Positions 20,706 to 31,784 of a stretch of DNA of 64,000 nt are shown here, piece by piece. A model generated the notes under the pieces. That model was not told the origin of the DNA. It searched no databases and saw only the letters and a list, made by a program, of their open reading frames with translations. How positions within the stretch are numbered: the stretch's first letter is position 1; every line of letters starts with the position of its first letter. Source of the DNA: Neoarius graeffei (Eukaryota; Chordata; Actinopteri; Siluriformes; Ariidae). The stretch covers positions 21,084,099 to 21,148,098 of the forward strand of contig NC_083583.1 in assembly GCF_027579695.1 (NCBI RefSeq), read 5' to 3'. A program made the translations under genes and the position numbers.

Positions 20706-20852
20706 ATGTGAATGGTTGTCTGTGTCTATGTGTCAGCCCTGTGATGACCTGGCGACTTGTCCAGGGTGTACCCCGCCTTTCACCCGTAGTCAGCTGGGAT
20801 AGGCTCCAGTAGAACAGGATAAAGCGGCTACAGATAATGAGATGAGATGAGA
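20706..20852 (+). mobile_element. 5'-truncated DANA/mermaid-type SINE
   Basis: Only the 3' part is present (GTGAATGGTTGTCTGTGTC to GATGAGATGAGA). It is flanked by a perfect 12-base duplication AGTTTTTAAACA at 20694-20705 and 20853-20864. The same site is empty behind copy 3, at about 29361. Confidence 0.88.
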
Positions 20853-22021
20853 AGTTTTTAAACAGTGACTTTCCCTTCTCGGTAATGTGCTCCAAAGTAA
20901 CAGTATATGAGGTGAAAATTGCAATTGTAAACTAGTAACCAACATAACACTGTTTGTGAAAGCTGATCAATTTATAGGAAGCTTATTAACTCTTTATTGG
21001 CATGTAAGCAAATAGGAAAAAATGTAAGACAAAAATAGATTACACATATTGTCCATTTTTGGTTGAGTGTGCAAAAGGCCACCACATTTATTCATCCATC
21101 TGCCTATCTATCTTGATTTTAAACATCAAATTTGCAAATCCTAAAGAGGAAAAAACAAACACAGATCGAATCTGTTCCATTTGTTGTTAGCCAGTAGAGT
21201 ATAATTTAATTCATTTCCAGTTTTGATATCCTTAGACATTTTATTTCCACTAAGATGCTGCGTATTTGACTGTAATAGTAAATATGGAGCTAACATGACA
21301 TTTGGCTTCCAAACTTTCTACCGTCACACAAGGTCAATGACGTTAATGACAGCTGAGCGAAGTGTAAAAATTAGTCTGTTGTGTGACTGAATGGAAGTGT
21401 TTATTCAGGTGGGCAGGGAATTCCCTCACACCATTTCACTTCTAGCAGCAAAATCATACACCTTGTAGTGTGAGTGTTCAATTAATAGGCTAAATTCTGC
21501 TACTCAAACAGAGGCTCATGGGCATGCAAATTAGGGTTCACGCTACAAATGCACAGCAGTGCCTCAATATAATTGATGCATCCAATACTGAAAAATGAAA
21601 AACAGTATATGTTCTAATACATTGGGTTATATTATAAACACATTCCAAAACCTATCACCAACTGACTATTAGACTATTATACATGTTGGACAAATTTTGT
21701 TTTCATTTGAACTTGATGATTTGATATTAATTATCTACTTTTTCTCTCTGGAAAAATGTCCCATTAAACCTTCTATGACTTCATGTAAAGCCATAAGTTG
21801 TAAAACAAAGGGCATTTCTTCCAAATGTGAAAGTCATCTCTGGTTGGTGAGAACATCTGTAAACATAAGCCATACTGTCTATTCAGACCAAAAATATATA
21901 TTTGTATTAAATTACAGATTCTCTATGAAACGTAGTTGATGATCACTTAAAAGTAACAATCACTAAAACGTTAGAAAATAGTGTATTTTTGTATGTGCAT
22001 GAAAAAGGTAACTCGTTTTAA

Positions 22022-22022
<1 letters not shown>

Positions 22023-22078
<56 letters not shown>
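22023..22078 (+). repeat. GT dinucleotide microsatellite
   Basis: About 28 GT units. The duplicate lies at 26491-26547 in the copy 2 flank, and a shorter run at 30192-30218 follows copy 3. Confidence 0.9.
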
Positions 22079-22079
<1 letters not shown>

Positions 22080-22301
22080 CTGGTAATAGAAGATAGTCCA
22101 TTATGGGACATTTATTGGGCTACATACTGTAAAAGAATATATGTTTAATTTCAGTCTGTCTTATATTTTATTGTTTAGATCCAGTGTGACTATTTTCTTT
22201 ACGTTTTTTTTCTTCTTCTCATATTTGAAATGTAATAATGACTTAGTATTTTGTAATATGGGAAAGTTATTGAAATTTAAATATTAAACTGAATAATACA
22301 A

Positions 22302-22935
22302 TTCAATTCAATTTTATTTATATAGCACTTTTAATAATGGACATTGTCACAAGGAGCTTTACAGAAGTATATAAAATCAGGATATAAATTTTAAATTCAT
22401 ATATTTATCCCTGGTGGCATGGTGGTGTAGTGGTTAGCGCTGTCGCCTCACAGCAAGAAGGTCCGGGTTCGAGCCCCGTTGCCGGCGAGGGCCTTTCTGT
22501 GCGGAGTTTGCATGTTCTCCCCGTGTCCACATGGGTTTCCTCCGGGTGCTCCGGTTTCCCCCACAGTCCAAAGACATGCAGGTTAGGTTAACTGGTGACT
22601 TTAAATTGACCGTAGGTGTGAGTGTGAGTGTGAATGGTTGTCTGTGTCTATGTGTCAGCCCTGTGATGACCTGGCGACTTGTCCAGAGTGTACCCCGCCT
22701 TTCGCCCGTAGTCAGCTGGGATAGGCTCCGGCTTGCCTGCGACCCTGTAGAACAGGATAAAGCGGCTAGAGTTAATGAGATGAAATGAGATATTTATCCC
22801 TAATGATCAAACCAGAGGCAATGCTGGAAAGGACAAAGACTATGAGACAATATGAGGGAGAAACCTTTTGAGGAACCAAACTCAAAAGGGAACCCATCCC
22901 CATCTGAGTAACACCAGATATTCCAATTATAAATT
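22302..22935. repeat. Interspersed fish repeat, split by a SINE
   Basis: It begins CAATTCAATTCAATTTTATTTATATAGC and continues to AACCAAACTCAAAAGGGAACCCATCCCCATCTG, text typical of a widespread non-coding fish repeat. The SINE at 22413-22789 sits inside it. The repeat is absent at the matching place behind copy 3. Confidence 0.55.
22413..22789 (+). mobile_element. DANA/mermaid-type SINE, full length
   Basis: Complete head (B box GGTTCGAGCCC), body and tail, with a perfect 12-base duplication ATATTTATCCCT at 22401-22412 and 22790-22801. The same insertion, with the same duplication, is present at 26882-27252, so it predates the copy 1/copy 2 duplication. Confidence 0.9.
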
Positions 22936-23427
22936 ACTTGCTTCTATAACAGTGTGCTATATGGTCAAAAGTGCAACTGTTTAACCAAAAAACTCATTAT
23001 AATTTGAACATGAAATCTATTTTGTTGACGTTATCAACTGTTCACTGATGGAGACTTGAGTGCAAAACTGTTCATGGCAACTGCAGTCCAAAGCCATCTT
23101 CATTGTTTCTAAGTGGTATCAGCTACAGGAATCTCATGTATCTTTAGGCTGTCCATATGGGACCATCCTCAGAGGGAAGCAAGTGGATTCCAAGTGATGA
23201 GATTGCCAACTAGAAGTAGCATATCAGGATGGATAAGGCAGGTCTGGACAGCAGAAGTGGTCAGGATTACTGATGATCACTACTACACATTTTTTTTATG
23301 TATTACAGAAATATTGCAGTCTTTGCAGCTGCAGAACAGTTCATAAGTTCAAGTCATTGTTTAGCCTTACTTTGCGTCTCACTAGTGGTACTTTCTTGTC
23401 AGGAAGTGTGTTGCCATGCCAGAGTGC

Positions 23428-23829
23428 ATTGTCTTTTTCATAATCATTTTTACATTATAATATGAGTGGTGGGTGGTGAGTAGTTTGACGTTTTATTCAC
23501 CTAGTTATTTGCCTATGGCTGTAGAATAAAATACTAGTGTGAGTGAAGAGTTTCTCAGTGTATTGTCTTTTTCATAATCATTTTTACATTATAATATGAG
23601 TGGTGGGTGGTGAGTAGTTTGACGTTTTATTCACCTAGTTATTTGCCTATGGCTGTAGAATAAAATACTAGTGTGAGTGAAGAGTTTCTCAGTGTATTGT
23701 CTTTTTCATAATCATTTTTACATTATAATATGAGTGGTGGGTGGTGAGTAGTTTGACGTTTTATTCACCTAGTTATTTGCCTATGGCTGTAGAATAAAAT
23801 ATTAGTGTGAGTGAAGAGTTTCTCAGTCC
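23428..23829 (+). promoter_or_regulatory. 134-bp tandem repeat, three units, in the copy 2 promoter
   Basis: Units begin at 23428, 23562 and 23696, exactly 134 bases apart, each starting ATTGTCTTTTTCATAATC. Each contains GGTGGTGGGTGGTGAGTAG and the TATA-like GTAGAATAAAATA. Copies 1 and 3 have one unit each. Units 1 and 2 look identical, and unit 3 runs into the true 5' UTR. This could add promoter elements or alternative start sites. Confidence 0.9.
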
Positions 23830-23850
23830 ATCTGCATCAGTACTGCCAAC

Positions 23851-24822
23851 ATGTCAAACTCCTCAGTTTGTTGTGCTTTCGATACCCCTGTTTTAGATCA
23901 AATCCTAGCCCCTATACTTTTCATTGAGTTCATTCTTGGCACCACAGGGAACTTTCTGTTCCTCTGCATGTTTGCCCTTGATGCAGGGAACTGGAAGCCA
24001 AACTCGATCTACCTGGCACACCTGTCTGTGGCCGACACAGTTCTGCTCTTCTTCATGCCATTCAGAGCTGAATACTACATCAGGGGCAAGGACTGGATCT
24101 TCGGAGATGCCTTCTGTCGCATGTTGCTCTTCTTTGTGGCAGCCAACCGGGCCGCTAGCATCTTCTTTCTCACTGCTGTGGCTGTGGACCGCTACCTGAA
24201 GATTGTGCACCCACTACATCGCATAAATCGGATGAACCTGAAGTATGCCATGGGGGTCTCTACATGCATATGGGCTATGGTTTTCCTTATGACAGGTCAG
24301 TTGCTGGGCTCAAAGCACTTTTTCAGCCTTGCCAACCACACCCAGTGTGAGAGCTTTAACATATGCTTGGACAACAATCCACTGGTAATCTGGCACAGTA
24401 CCTTCTATGTGCTCCAGTTCTTGGTGCCAAGCAGCATCATCATCTTCTGCACGGTCTGCATTACATGGCAGCTGAAAACAAAAACAATGGACACCACAGG
24501 CAAGGTCAAGCGGGCTGTCCACTTCATTTTAATCGTTGCTCTGGTCTTTTTTGTCTGCTTCTTGCCAAGCACTGCCTCACGGGTGGCTATTTATGTCCTG
24601 AAGATCTGGTACAATCAGTGTTCATACTTCAGTGAGGCAAATACGGTTTTTTATTTTTCACTTTGCTTCACCTATTTCAATAGTGCGCTCAACCCTCTGC
24701 TTTACTACTTTTCCACTCCTGCAGCCGGTGGGCTCATACTGAACTTTTTCAGGAGACTTACAGGACAAAAAGAAGAGAAGGTGCCAGCGAAGGGGACTGT
24801 GGCTACAGTAACAAGAGATTAA
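23851..24822 (+). CDS. Hydroxycarboxylic-acid-receptor-like GPCR, copy 2
   Basis: A 323-residue intronless receptor that differs from copy 1 at six residues only: L116 for M, K155 for E, A242 for T, A279 for V, T304 for I and K314 for N. All class A landmarks are kept (N34, D62, C89-C166, R100, DRY 113-115, CFLP 236-239, NPLLY 281-285). Position 155 lies in extracellular loop 2, so the charge reversal E to K could touch ligand entry; the other changes are mild. The gene sits behind a tripled 134-bp promoter unit. It arose by a recent tandem duplication with copy 1, since the long 3' flanks and their SINEs are shared. Confidence 0.9.
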   Translation: MSNSSVCCAFDTPVLDQILAPILFIEFILGTTGNFLFLCMFALDAGNWKPNSIYLAHLSVADTVLLFFMPFRAEYYIRGKDWIFGDAFCRMLLFFVAANRAASIFFLTAVAVDRYLKIVHPLHRINRMNLKYAMGVSTCIWAMVFLMTGQLLGSKHFFSLANHTQCESFNICLDNNPLVIWHSTFYVLQFLVPSSIIIFCTVCITWQLKTKTMDTTGKVKRAVHFILIVALVFFVCFLPSTASRVAIYVLKIWYNQCSYFSEANTVFYFSLCFTYFNSALNPLLYYFSTPAAGGLILNFFRRLTGQKEEKVPAKGTVATVTRD

Positions 24823-25174
24823 AGACAATTCAAGCAAAATATGTGAAAAAATGCTGTTATCTCAGAGGTGCACTTTGTTATAGTGATAAATCAAACTGTC
24901 ATGATAGTTGGCATAAAGATTTTTTTTTTGCATTTTTGTTAGAAACACAAAGACCATACAAATGGTAGAATTAATAACTTTATAAAACTCTACATTAATA
25001 CTACAAAGCAATATTAGTACATTCGAGCATTGTGACATTTGAACTTGATTTGCTAAATGCATCATCGCATGTCAAGCATAGGATCAGTGATACTATTTTT
25101 ACATATATGTAAATCACTAATATTAATATCAATAATATCACAAATATTTTTATAGACCCATAAGTTTTTAAACA

Positions 25175-25320
25175 TGTGAATGGTTGTCTGTGTCTATGTG
25201 TCAGCCCTGTGATGACCTGGCGACTTGTCCAGGGTGTACCCCGCCTTTCGCCCGTAGTCAGCTGGGATAGGCTCCAGTAGAACAGGATAAAGCGGCTACA
25301 GATAATGAGATGAGATGAGA
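25175..25320 (+). mobile_element. 5'-truncated SINE, duplicate of 20706-20852
   Basis: Same truncated SINE and the same 12-base target duplication AGTTTTTAAACA (25163-25174 and 25321-25332) as in the copy 1 flank. It was carried here by the segmental duplication rather than by a new insertion. Confidence 0.88.
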
Positions 25321-26488
25321 AGTTTTTAAACAGTGACTTTCCCTTCTCGGTAATGTGCTCCAAAGTAACAGTATATGAGGTGAAAATTGCAATTGTAAAC
25401 TAGTAACCAACATAACACTGTTTGTGAAAGCTGATCAATTTATAGGAAGCTTATTAACTCTTTATTGGCATGTAAGCAAATAGGAAAAAATGTAAGACAA
25501 AAATAGATTACACATATTGTCCATTTTTGGTTGAGTGTGCAAAAGGCCACCACATTTATTCATCCATCTGCCTATCTATCTTGATTTTAAACATCAAATT
25601 TGCAAATCCTAAAGAGGAAAAAACAAACACAGATCGAATCTGTTCCATTTGTTGTTAGCCAGTAGAGTATAATTTAATTCATTTCCAGTTTTGATATCCT
25701 TAGACATTTTATTTCCACTAAGATGCTGCGTATTTGACTGTAATAGTAAATATGGAGCTAACATGACATTTGGCTTCCAAACTTTCTACCGTCACACAAG
25801 GTTAATGACGTTAATGACAGCTGAGCGAAGTGTAAAAATTAGTCTGTTGTGTGACTGAATGGAAGTGTTTATTCAGGTGGGCAGGGAATTCCCTCACACC
25901 ATTTCACTTCTAGCAGCAAAATCATACACCTTGTAGTGTGAGTGTTCAATTAATAGGCTAAATTCTGCTACTCAAACAGAGGCTCATGGGCATGCAAATT
26001 AGGGTTCACGCTACAAATGCACAGCAGTGCCTCAATATAATTGATGCATCCAATACTGAAAAATGAAAAACAGTATATGTTCTAATACATTGGGTTATAT
26101 TATAAACACATTCCAAAACCTATCACCAACTGACTATTAGACTATTATACATGTTGGACAAATTTTGTTTTCATTTGAACTTGATGATTTGATATTAATT
26201 ATCTACTTTTTCTCTCTGGAAAAATGTCCCATTAAACCTTCTATGACTTCAGTAAAGCCATAAGTTGTAAAACAAAGGGCATTTCTTCCAAATGTGAAAG
26301 TCATCTCTGGTTGGTGAGGACATCTGTAAACATAAGCCATACTGTCTATTCAGACCAAAAATATATATTTGTATTAAATTACAGATTCTCTATGAAACGT
26401 AGTTGATGATCACTTAAAAGTAACAATCACTAAAACATTAGAAAATAGTGTATTTTTGTATGTGCATGAAAAAGGTAACTCATTTTAA

Positions 26489-26548
<60 letters not shown>

Positions 26549-26881
26549 CTGGTAATAGAAGATAGTCCATTATGGGACATTTATTGGGCTACATACTGTA
26601 AAAGAATATATGTTTAATTTCAGTCTGTCTTATATTTTATTGTTTAGATCCAGTGTGACTATTTTCTTTATGTTTTTTTTCTTCTTCTTATATTTGAAAT
26701 GTAATAATGACTTAGTATTTTGTAATATGGGAAAGTTATTGAAATTTAAATATTAAACTGAATAATACAATTCAATTCAATTTTATTTATATAGCGCTTT
26801 TAATAATGGACATTGTCACAAGGAGCTTTACAGAAGTATATAAAATCAGGAAATAAATTTGAAATTCATATATTTATCCCT

Positions 26882-27252
26882 GGCGGCATGGTGGTGTAGT
26901 GGTTAGCGCTGTCGCCTCACAGCAAGAAGGTCCGGGTTCGAGCCCCGTGGCCGGCGAGGGCCTTTCTGTGCGGAGTTTGCATGTTCTCCCCGCATCTGCG
27001 TGGGTTTCCTCCGGGTGCTCCGGTTTCCCCCACAGTCCAAAGACATGCAGGTTAGGTTAACTGGTGACTTTAAATTGACTGTAGGTGTGAATGTGAATGG
27101 TTGTCTTTGTCTATGTGTCAGCCCTGTGATGACCTGGCGACTTGTCCAGGGTGTACCCTGCCTTTCGCCCGTAGTCAGCTGGGATAGACTCCGGCTTGCC
27201 TGCGACCCTGTAGAACAGGATAAAGCGGCTAGAGTTAATGAGATGAAATGAG
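26882..27252 (+). mobile_element. DANA/mermaid-type SINE, duplicate of 22413-22789
   Basis: Full-length copy with the target duplication ATATTTATCCCT at 26870-26881 and 27253-27264, identical in position and site to the one behind copy 1. Confidence 0.88.
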
Positions 27253-27887
27253 ATATTTATCCCTAATGATCAAACCAGAGGCAATGCTGGAAAGGACAAA
27301 GACTATGAGACAATATGAGGGAGAAACCTTTTGAGGAACCAAACTCAAAAGGGAACCCATCCCCATCTGAGTAACACCAGATAGTCCGATTATAAATTAC
27401 TTGCTTCTATAACAGTGTGCTATATGGTCAAAAGTGCAACTGTTTAACCAAAAAACTCATTATAATTTGAACATGAAATCTATTTTGTTGACGTTATCAA
27501 CTGTTCACTGATGGAGACTTGAGTGCAAAACTGTTCATGGCAACTGCAGTCCAAAGCCATCTTCATTGTTTCTAAGTGGTATCAGCTACAGGAATCTCAT
27601 GTATCTTTAGGCTGTCCATATGGGACCATCCTCAGAGGGAAGCAAGTGGATTCCAAGTGATGAGATTGCCAACTAGAAGTAGCATATCAGGATGGATAAG
27701 GCAGGTCTGGACAGCAGAAGTGGTCAGGATTACTGATCACGACTACACAATTTTTTTATGTATTACAGAAATATTGCACTCTTTGCAGCTGCAGAACAGT
27801 TCATAAGTTCAAGTCGTTGTTTAGCCTTACTTTGCGTCTCACTAGTGGTACTTTCTTGTCAGGAAGTGTGTTGCCATGCCAGAGTGC

Positions 27888-28042
27888 ATTGTCTTTTTCA
27901 TAATCATTTTTACATTATAATATGAGTGGTGGGTGGTGAGTAGTTTGACGTTTTGTTCACCTAGTTATTTGCCTATGGCTGTAGAATAAGATATTAGTGT
28001 GAGTGAAGAGTTTCTCAGTCCATCTGCATCAGTACTGCCAAG
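27888..28042 (+). promoter_or_regulatory. Proximal promoter of receptor copy 3, single unit
   Basis: One unit of the 134-base sequence repeated three times before copy 2 (ATTGTCTTTTTCATAATC to TTTCTCAG), followed by TCCATCTGCATCAGTACTGCCAAG and the ATG at 28043. The TATA-like word reads GTAGAATAAGATA here. Confidence 0.55.
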
Positions 28043-29014
28043 ATGTCAAACTCCTCAAGTTGTTGTGTTTTTGAGACCCCTATTTTAGACAAAGCCCTAC
28101 CCCCGATACTTATCCTCGAGTTCATTTTTGGCACTACGGGGAACTTTCTGTTCCTCTGCATGTTTGCCCTTGATGCAGGGAACTGGAAGCCAAACTCTAT
28201 CTACCTGGCACACCTGTCTGTGGCCGACACAATTCTGCTCTTCTTCATGCCATTCAGAGCTCACTACTACATCATGCGCCAGGATTGGATCTTCGGAGAT
28301 GCCTTCTGTCGCATGCTGCTCTTCTTTGTGGCAGCCAACAGGACCGCGAGCATCTTTTTCCTCACTGCTGTGGCTGTGGACCGCTACCTGAAGATTGTGC
28401 ACCCACTACATCGCATAAATCGGATGAACCTGAAATACGCCATGTGGGTCTCTACAGGACTATGGGCTATGGTTTTCCTTCTGATAGGTCAGGTGTTGGG
28501 CTCACCACACTTTTACAGCCTCGGCAACCGCACCCAGTGCGAGAGTTTTAACATATGCTTGGACAACAATCCAGGGATATTCTGGCACAGCACCATCTTT
28601 GTGCTCCAGTTCTTTGTGCCAGGCAGCATCATCATCTTCTGCACAGTCTGCATTACATGGCAGCTGAAAACAAAAACAATGGACAACACAGGCAAGATCA
28701 AGAGAGCTGTCCACTTCATTTTCATTGTTGCCGTGGTCTTTTTCCTTTGCTTCTTGCCAAGCACTGCCTCACGGATATCTGTTTGGGCCCTGATGATGTT
28801 GTATGACCAGTGTTCACACTTCAGTGATGCAAATGTGGTTTTTTATTTTTCACTTTGCTTCACCTATTTCAATAGTGCGCTCAACCCTCTGCTTTACTAC
28901 TTTTCCACTCCTGCAGCCGGTGCGCTCATACTGAACTTTTTCAGGAGACTTATAGGACAAAAAGAAGAGAAGGTGCCAGCGAATGGGACTGTGGCTACAG
29001 TAACAAGAGATTAA
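28043..29014 (+). CDS. Hydroxycarboxylic-acid-receptor-like GPCR, copy 3
   Basis: A 323-residue intronless paralogue, about 84% identical to copies 1 and 2 by eye. The core landmarks are unchanged (N34, D62, C89-C166, R100, DRY, CFLP, NPLLY). Differences cluster in the N-terminus (6-29), the first extracellular loop (74-80, HYYIMRQDW), loop 2 and the start of helix 5 (155-194), and helix 6 to loop 3 (242-265). Residues 30-73 carry one change and 266-323 carry two. The pattern suggests a receptor with altered ligand preference whose inner parts were kept the same by selection or gene conversion. The glycosylation site at N162 is kept as NRT. Confidence 0.9.
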   Translation: MSNSSSCCVFETPILDKALPPILILEFIFGTTGNFLFLCMFALDAGNWKPNSIYLAHLSVADTILLFFMPFRAHYYIMRQDWIFGDAFCRMLLFFVAANRTASIFFLTAVAVDRYLKIVHPLHRINRMNLKYAMWVSTGLWAMVFLLIGQVLGSPHFYSLGNRTQCESFNICLDNNPGIFWHSTIFVLQFFVPGSIIIFCTVCITWQLKTKTMDNTGKIKRAVHFIFIVAVVFFLCFLPSTASRISVWALMMLYDQCSHFSDANVVFYFSLCFTYFNSALNPLLYYFSTPAAGALILNFFRRLIGQKEEKVPANGTVATVTRD

Positions 29015-29494
29015 AGACAATTCAAGCAAAATATGTGAAAAAATGCTGTTATCTCAGAGGTGCACTTTGTTATAGTGATAAATCAAACTGTCATGATAGT
29101 TGGCATAAAGGGTTTTTTTTTTTTGCATTTTTGTTAGAAACACAAAGACCAAACAAATGGTCGAATTAATAACTCTATAAAACTCTACATTAATACTACA
29201 AAGCAATATTAGTACATTTGAGCATTATGTGACATTTGAACTTGATTTGCTAAATGCATCATCGCATGTCAAGCATAGGATCAGTGATGCTATTTTTACA
29301 TATATCTAAATCACTAATATTAATATCAATAATATCACAAATATTTTTATAGACCCATAAGTTTTTAAACAGTGACTTTCCCTTCTTGGTAATGTGCTTC
29401 AAAGTAACAATATGTAAGATGAAATAGTATACTTGTAAACTAGCCACCACTATAACACTGCTTGTGAAAGCTGATCAATTTATAGGAAGCTAAT

Positions 29495-29735
29495 TAACCT
29501 GTTATTTTTGAAAAATATTCAAAGACATGCAGATTAGGTAAAATACCCAGTCACTGGGGTTGCACAAGACCAGTGCATACTTAGTGTCAGTCCCAAGCCT
29601 GGATAGATTGGGGAGGGTTGTGTTAGGAAGGGCAGCCAGTGTAAAACCTATGCCAAATCAAATATGTAGATCATGATGATTTGCTGTGGCGACCCCTAAC
29701 AGGAGTCACCAAAAGAAGAAGAAGAAGAAGAAAAA
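29495..29735 (+). mobile_element. SINE-like insertion with a GAA tail
   Basis: The text GGGCAGCCAGTGTAAAACC, then CTGTGGCGACCCCTAACAGG, then AAAAGAAGAAGAAG is the familiar 3' end of a fish SINE. It replaces about 650 bases found at the same place behind copies 1 and 2. Confidence 0.6.
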
Positions 29736-30000
29736 AACACACACACATTCCAAAACCTATCACAATTTAACTATTATTATATACATTGGACAAATTTTGT
29801 TTTCATTTGAACTTGATGATTTGATATTATCTACTTTTTTCTCTGACAAAATGTCCCATGAAACCTTCACTGACCTCAGTAAATTCATAAGTTATAAAAA
29901 CAAAGGACATTTCTTCCAAATGTGAAAGTCATATCTGGGTTTGAGGACACTTGTAAACCTGAGCCATACTGTCTATTCAGACCAAAAAATAAATAAATAA

Positions 30001-30070
<70 letters not shown>
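30001..30070. repeat. TA dinucleotide microsatellite
   Basis: A run of over 30 TA units preceded by four ATAA words. The matching place behind copies 1 and 2 has only ATATATATTTG, so the run grew here. Confidence 0.9.
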
Positions 30071-30074
<4 letters not shown>

Positions 30075-30261
30075 CTTAAAATACAGATTCTGTATGAAAC
30101 AGTCGATGATCACTTAAAAGTAACAATCACTAAAATGTTAGAAAATAGTGTATTTTTGTATGTGCATGAAAAAGTTGACTCATATGTTAACGTGTGTGTG
30201 TGTGTGTGTGTGTGTGTTCGTTCTGGTAGCTCATGATGGGACATTTATTGGGCTATGTACT

Positions 30262-30637
30262 GAAGAAAGAAAAGAAAAGAAAGAAGAAACCTTTATTCGT
30301 CACATGCACACTTCAAGCACAGTGAAATTCATCCTCTGCATTTAACCCATCTGAAGCAGTGAACACACACACACACCCAGAGCAGTGGGCAGCCCAGAGC
30401 GCCCGGGGAGCAGTCAGGGGTTCGGTACCTTGTTCAAGGGCACCTCAGCCCAAGGCCGCCCCACATCAACCTAACTGCATGTCTTTGGATTGTGGGGGAA
30501 ACAGGAGCAAACCCACGCAGACACGGGGAGAACATGCAAACTCCACACAGAAAGGCCCTCGCCGGCTGCTGGGTTTGAACCCGGAACCTTCTTGCTGTGA
30601 GACGACCGTGCTAACCACTACACCACCATGCCGCCTG
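30262..30637 (-). mobile_element. Composite SINE with a DANA-type head
   Basis: On the minus strand a tRNA-like head (GTAGTGGTTAGCACGG, B box GGGTTCAAACCC) joins a different tail ending AATAAAGGTTTCTTCTTTC. It interrupts text that is continuous behind copies 1 and 2 (GGGCTACATACTGTAAAAGAATATATG), so the insertion came after the split of copy 3. Confidence 0.75.
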
Positions 30638-31214
30638 GTAAAAGAATATATGTTTAGTTTCAGTCTGCCTTATATTTTATTGTTTAGGCCCAGTGTGACC
30701 ATTTTTTTTAGCTTTTTTTCTCATATTTGAAACAAAAATAATGATTTATTATTTTGTAATATCTGAATGCTATTAAAATTTAAATACTGTATAAAACTGA
30801 ATACTACACAGTTTGTCTTGATGTAATATTGCACTCTTTTTGCCGCTACAGAACAGTTCACTTATATTTCTCAAGATTTTGATGAAAACACTCAGCAGAG
30901 TGTGGAGAGGCTGAATTACAAATGAATGTGTCTTTATTTCATTATTTCATGTCCGTGTAGTACATGTACTTATTATGGGATGATTTAGAATTTGCTTAAA
31001 CAAAGCGGTAAACTCTAGATGAATGAAAAGGAAACATTTCAAGGTTGGTACAAGGGTGTGGGTTTTCTCCAGGTTTTCCAGTTTCCTCCTACCTCCCTAA
31101 ATTAAATCAGTTGGCAGAATGGTGACTCTAAATTGTGGTGAGAATGAGAGTGTGAATGTTTGGGTGCATAGTGCCCTGCAACAGAATGTATTCCCACCTA
31201 CTATTCCAGTACTG

Positions 31215-31602
31215 ATGATTTATTAAATCCATCCATCCATTATCTGTACCACTTATCCATCAGGATCGCAGGTGAGCTGGACCTAATCCCAGCTGACTTC
31301 AGGTGACAGGTGGGGTACAGCCTGGACAGGTCCCCAGTCTATCGCAGGGCTAACACAGAGATGAACAAGCATTCACACTCACATTCACACCTATGAGCAA
31401 TTTTGAGTCGCCAGTTGACCTAATCTACAAATGTCTTTGGACTGTGGGAGGAAACTGGAGCACCCAGAGGAAACCCACACATGCACAAGGAGAACATGCA
31501 AACTCCATGTAAAAAGTCCTAATTGGCCATAATATTTGGATCCAGAGCCTTCTTGCTATGAGACAACAGTGATAATCACTGAACCACCATGCCACTCCTG
31601 AG
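31215..31602 (-). mobile_element. Old DANA/mermaid-type SINE
   Basis: Reverse copy with a tail (ATCCATCCATCCATTATCTG) that differs from the young copies, and with many substitutions through the body and head. It is clearly older than the other copies in the window. Confidence 0.75.
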
Positions 31603-31784
31603 AATTAAACTGATAAGACATTAAGTACCAGGGCTTGATTATAAAGATTAGACCTAAGATTTGGCTTTTCCAAAAACAGATAAAACTCAATAATAGCTTG
31701 CATCTCAGCTAAACTTCATCTCCTTCACAAGATTAAGTCAGTTCCTCACAAGACAGCAAACATCAGTTCCGTCTACAGTATATA

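Larger units (their letters stand above)
20357..23427 (+). repeat. Tandem-duplicated 3' flank, copy 1
   Basis: This flank is nearly identical to 24823-27887 behind copy 2, including two shared SINE insertions, a GT run and many small words. It holds no gene. It marks a recent tandem duplication of a gene-plus-flank unit of about 4.2 kb. No clear AATAAA signal was picked out near the stop codon. Confidence 0.85.
24823..27887 (+). repeat. Tandem-duplicated 3' flank, copy 2
   Basis: Near-identical partner of 20357-23427. It contains no gene. It carries SINEs at 25175-25320 and 26882-27252 and a GT run at 26491-26547. Confidence 0.85.
29015..31784. other. Downstream flank of copy 3, no gene seen
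   Basis: The first 370 bases match the flanks of copies 1 and 2. Further matching blocks (29747-30180, 30640-30860) are broken up by SINEs and a TA run. The stretch 30870-31200 holds only an old SINE-like scrap (31040-31200). No coding frame is supported. Confidence 0.5.

Noticed and set aside
23428-23829. Direct repeats considered as a CRISPR-like array
   Set aside because: Units are adjacent with no unique spacers, in a vertebrate promoter.
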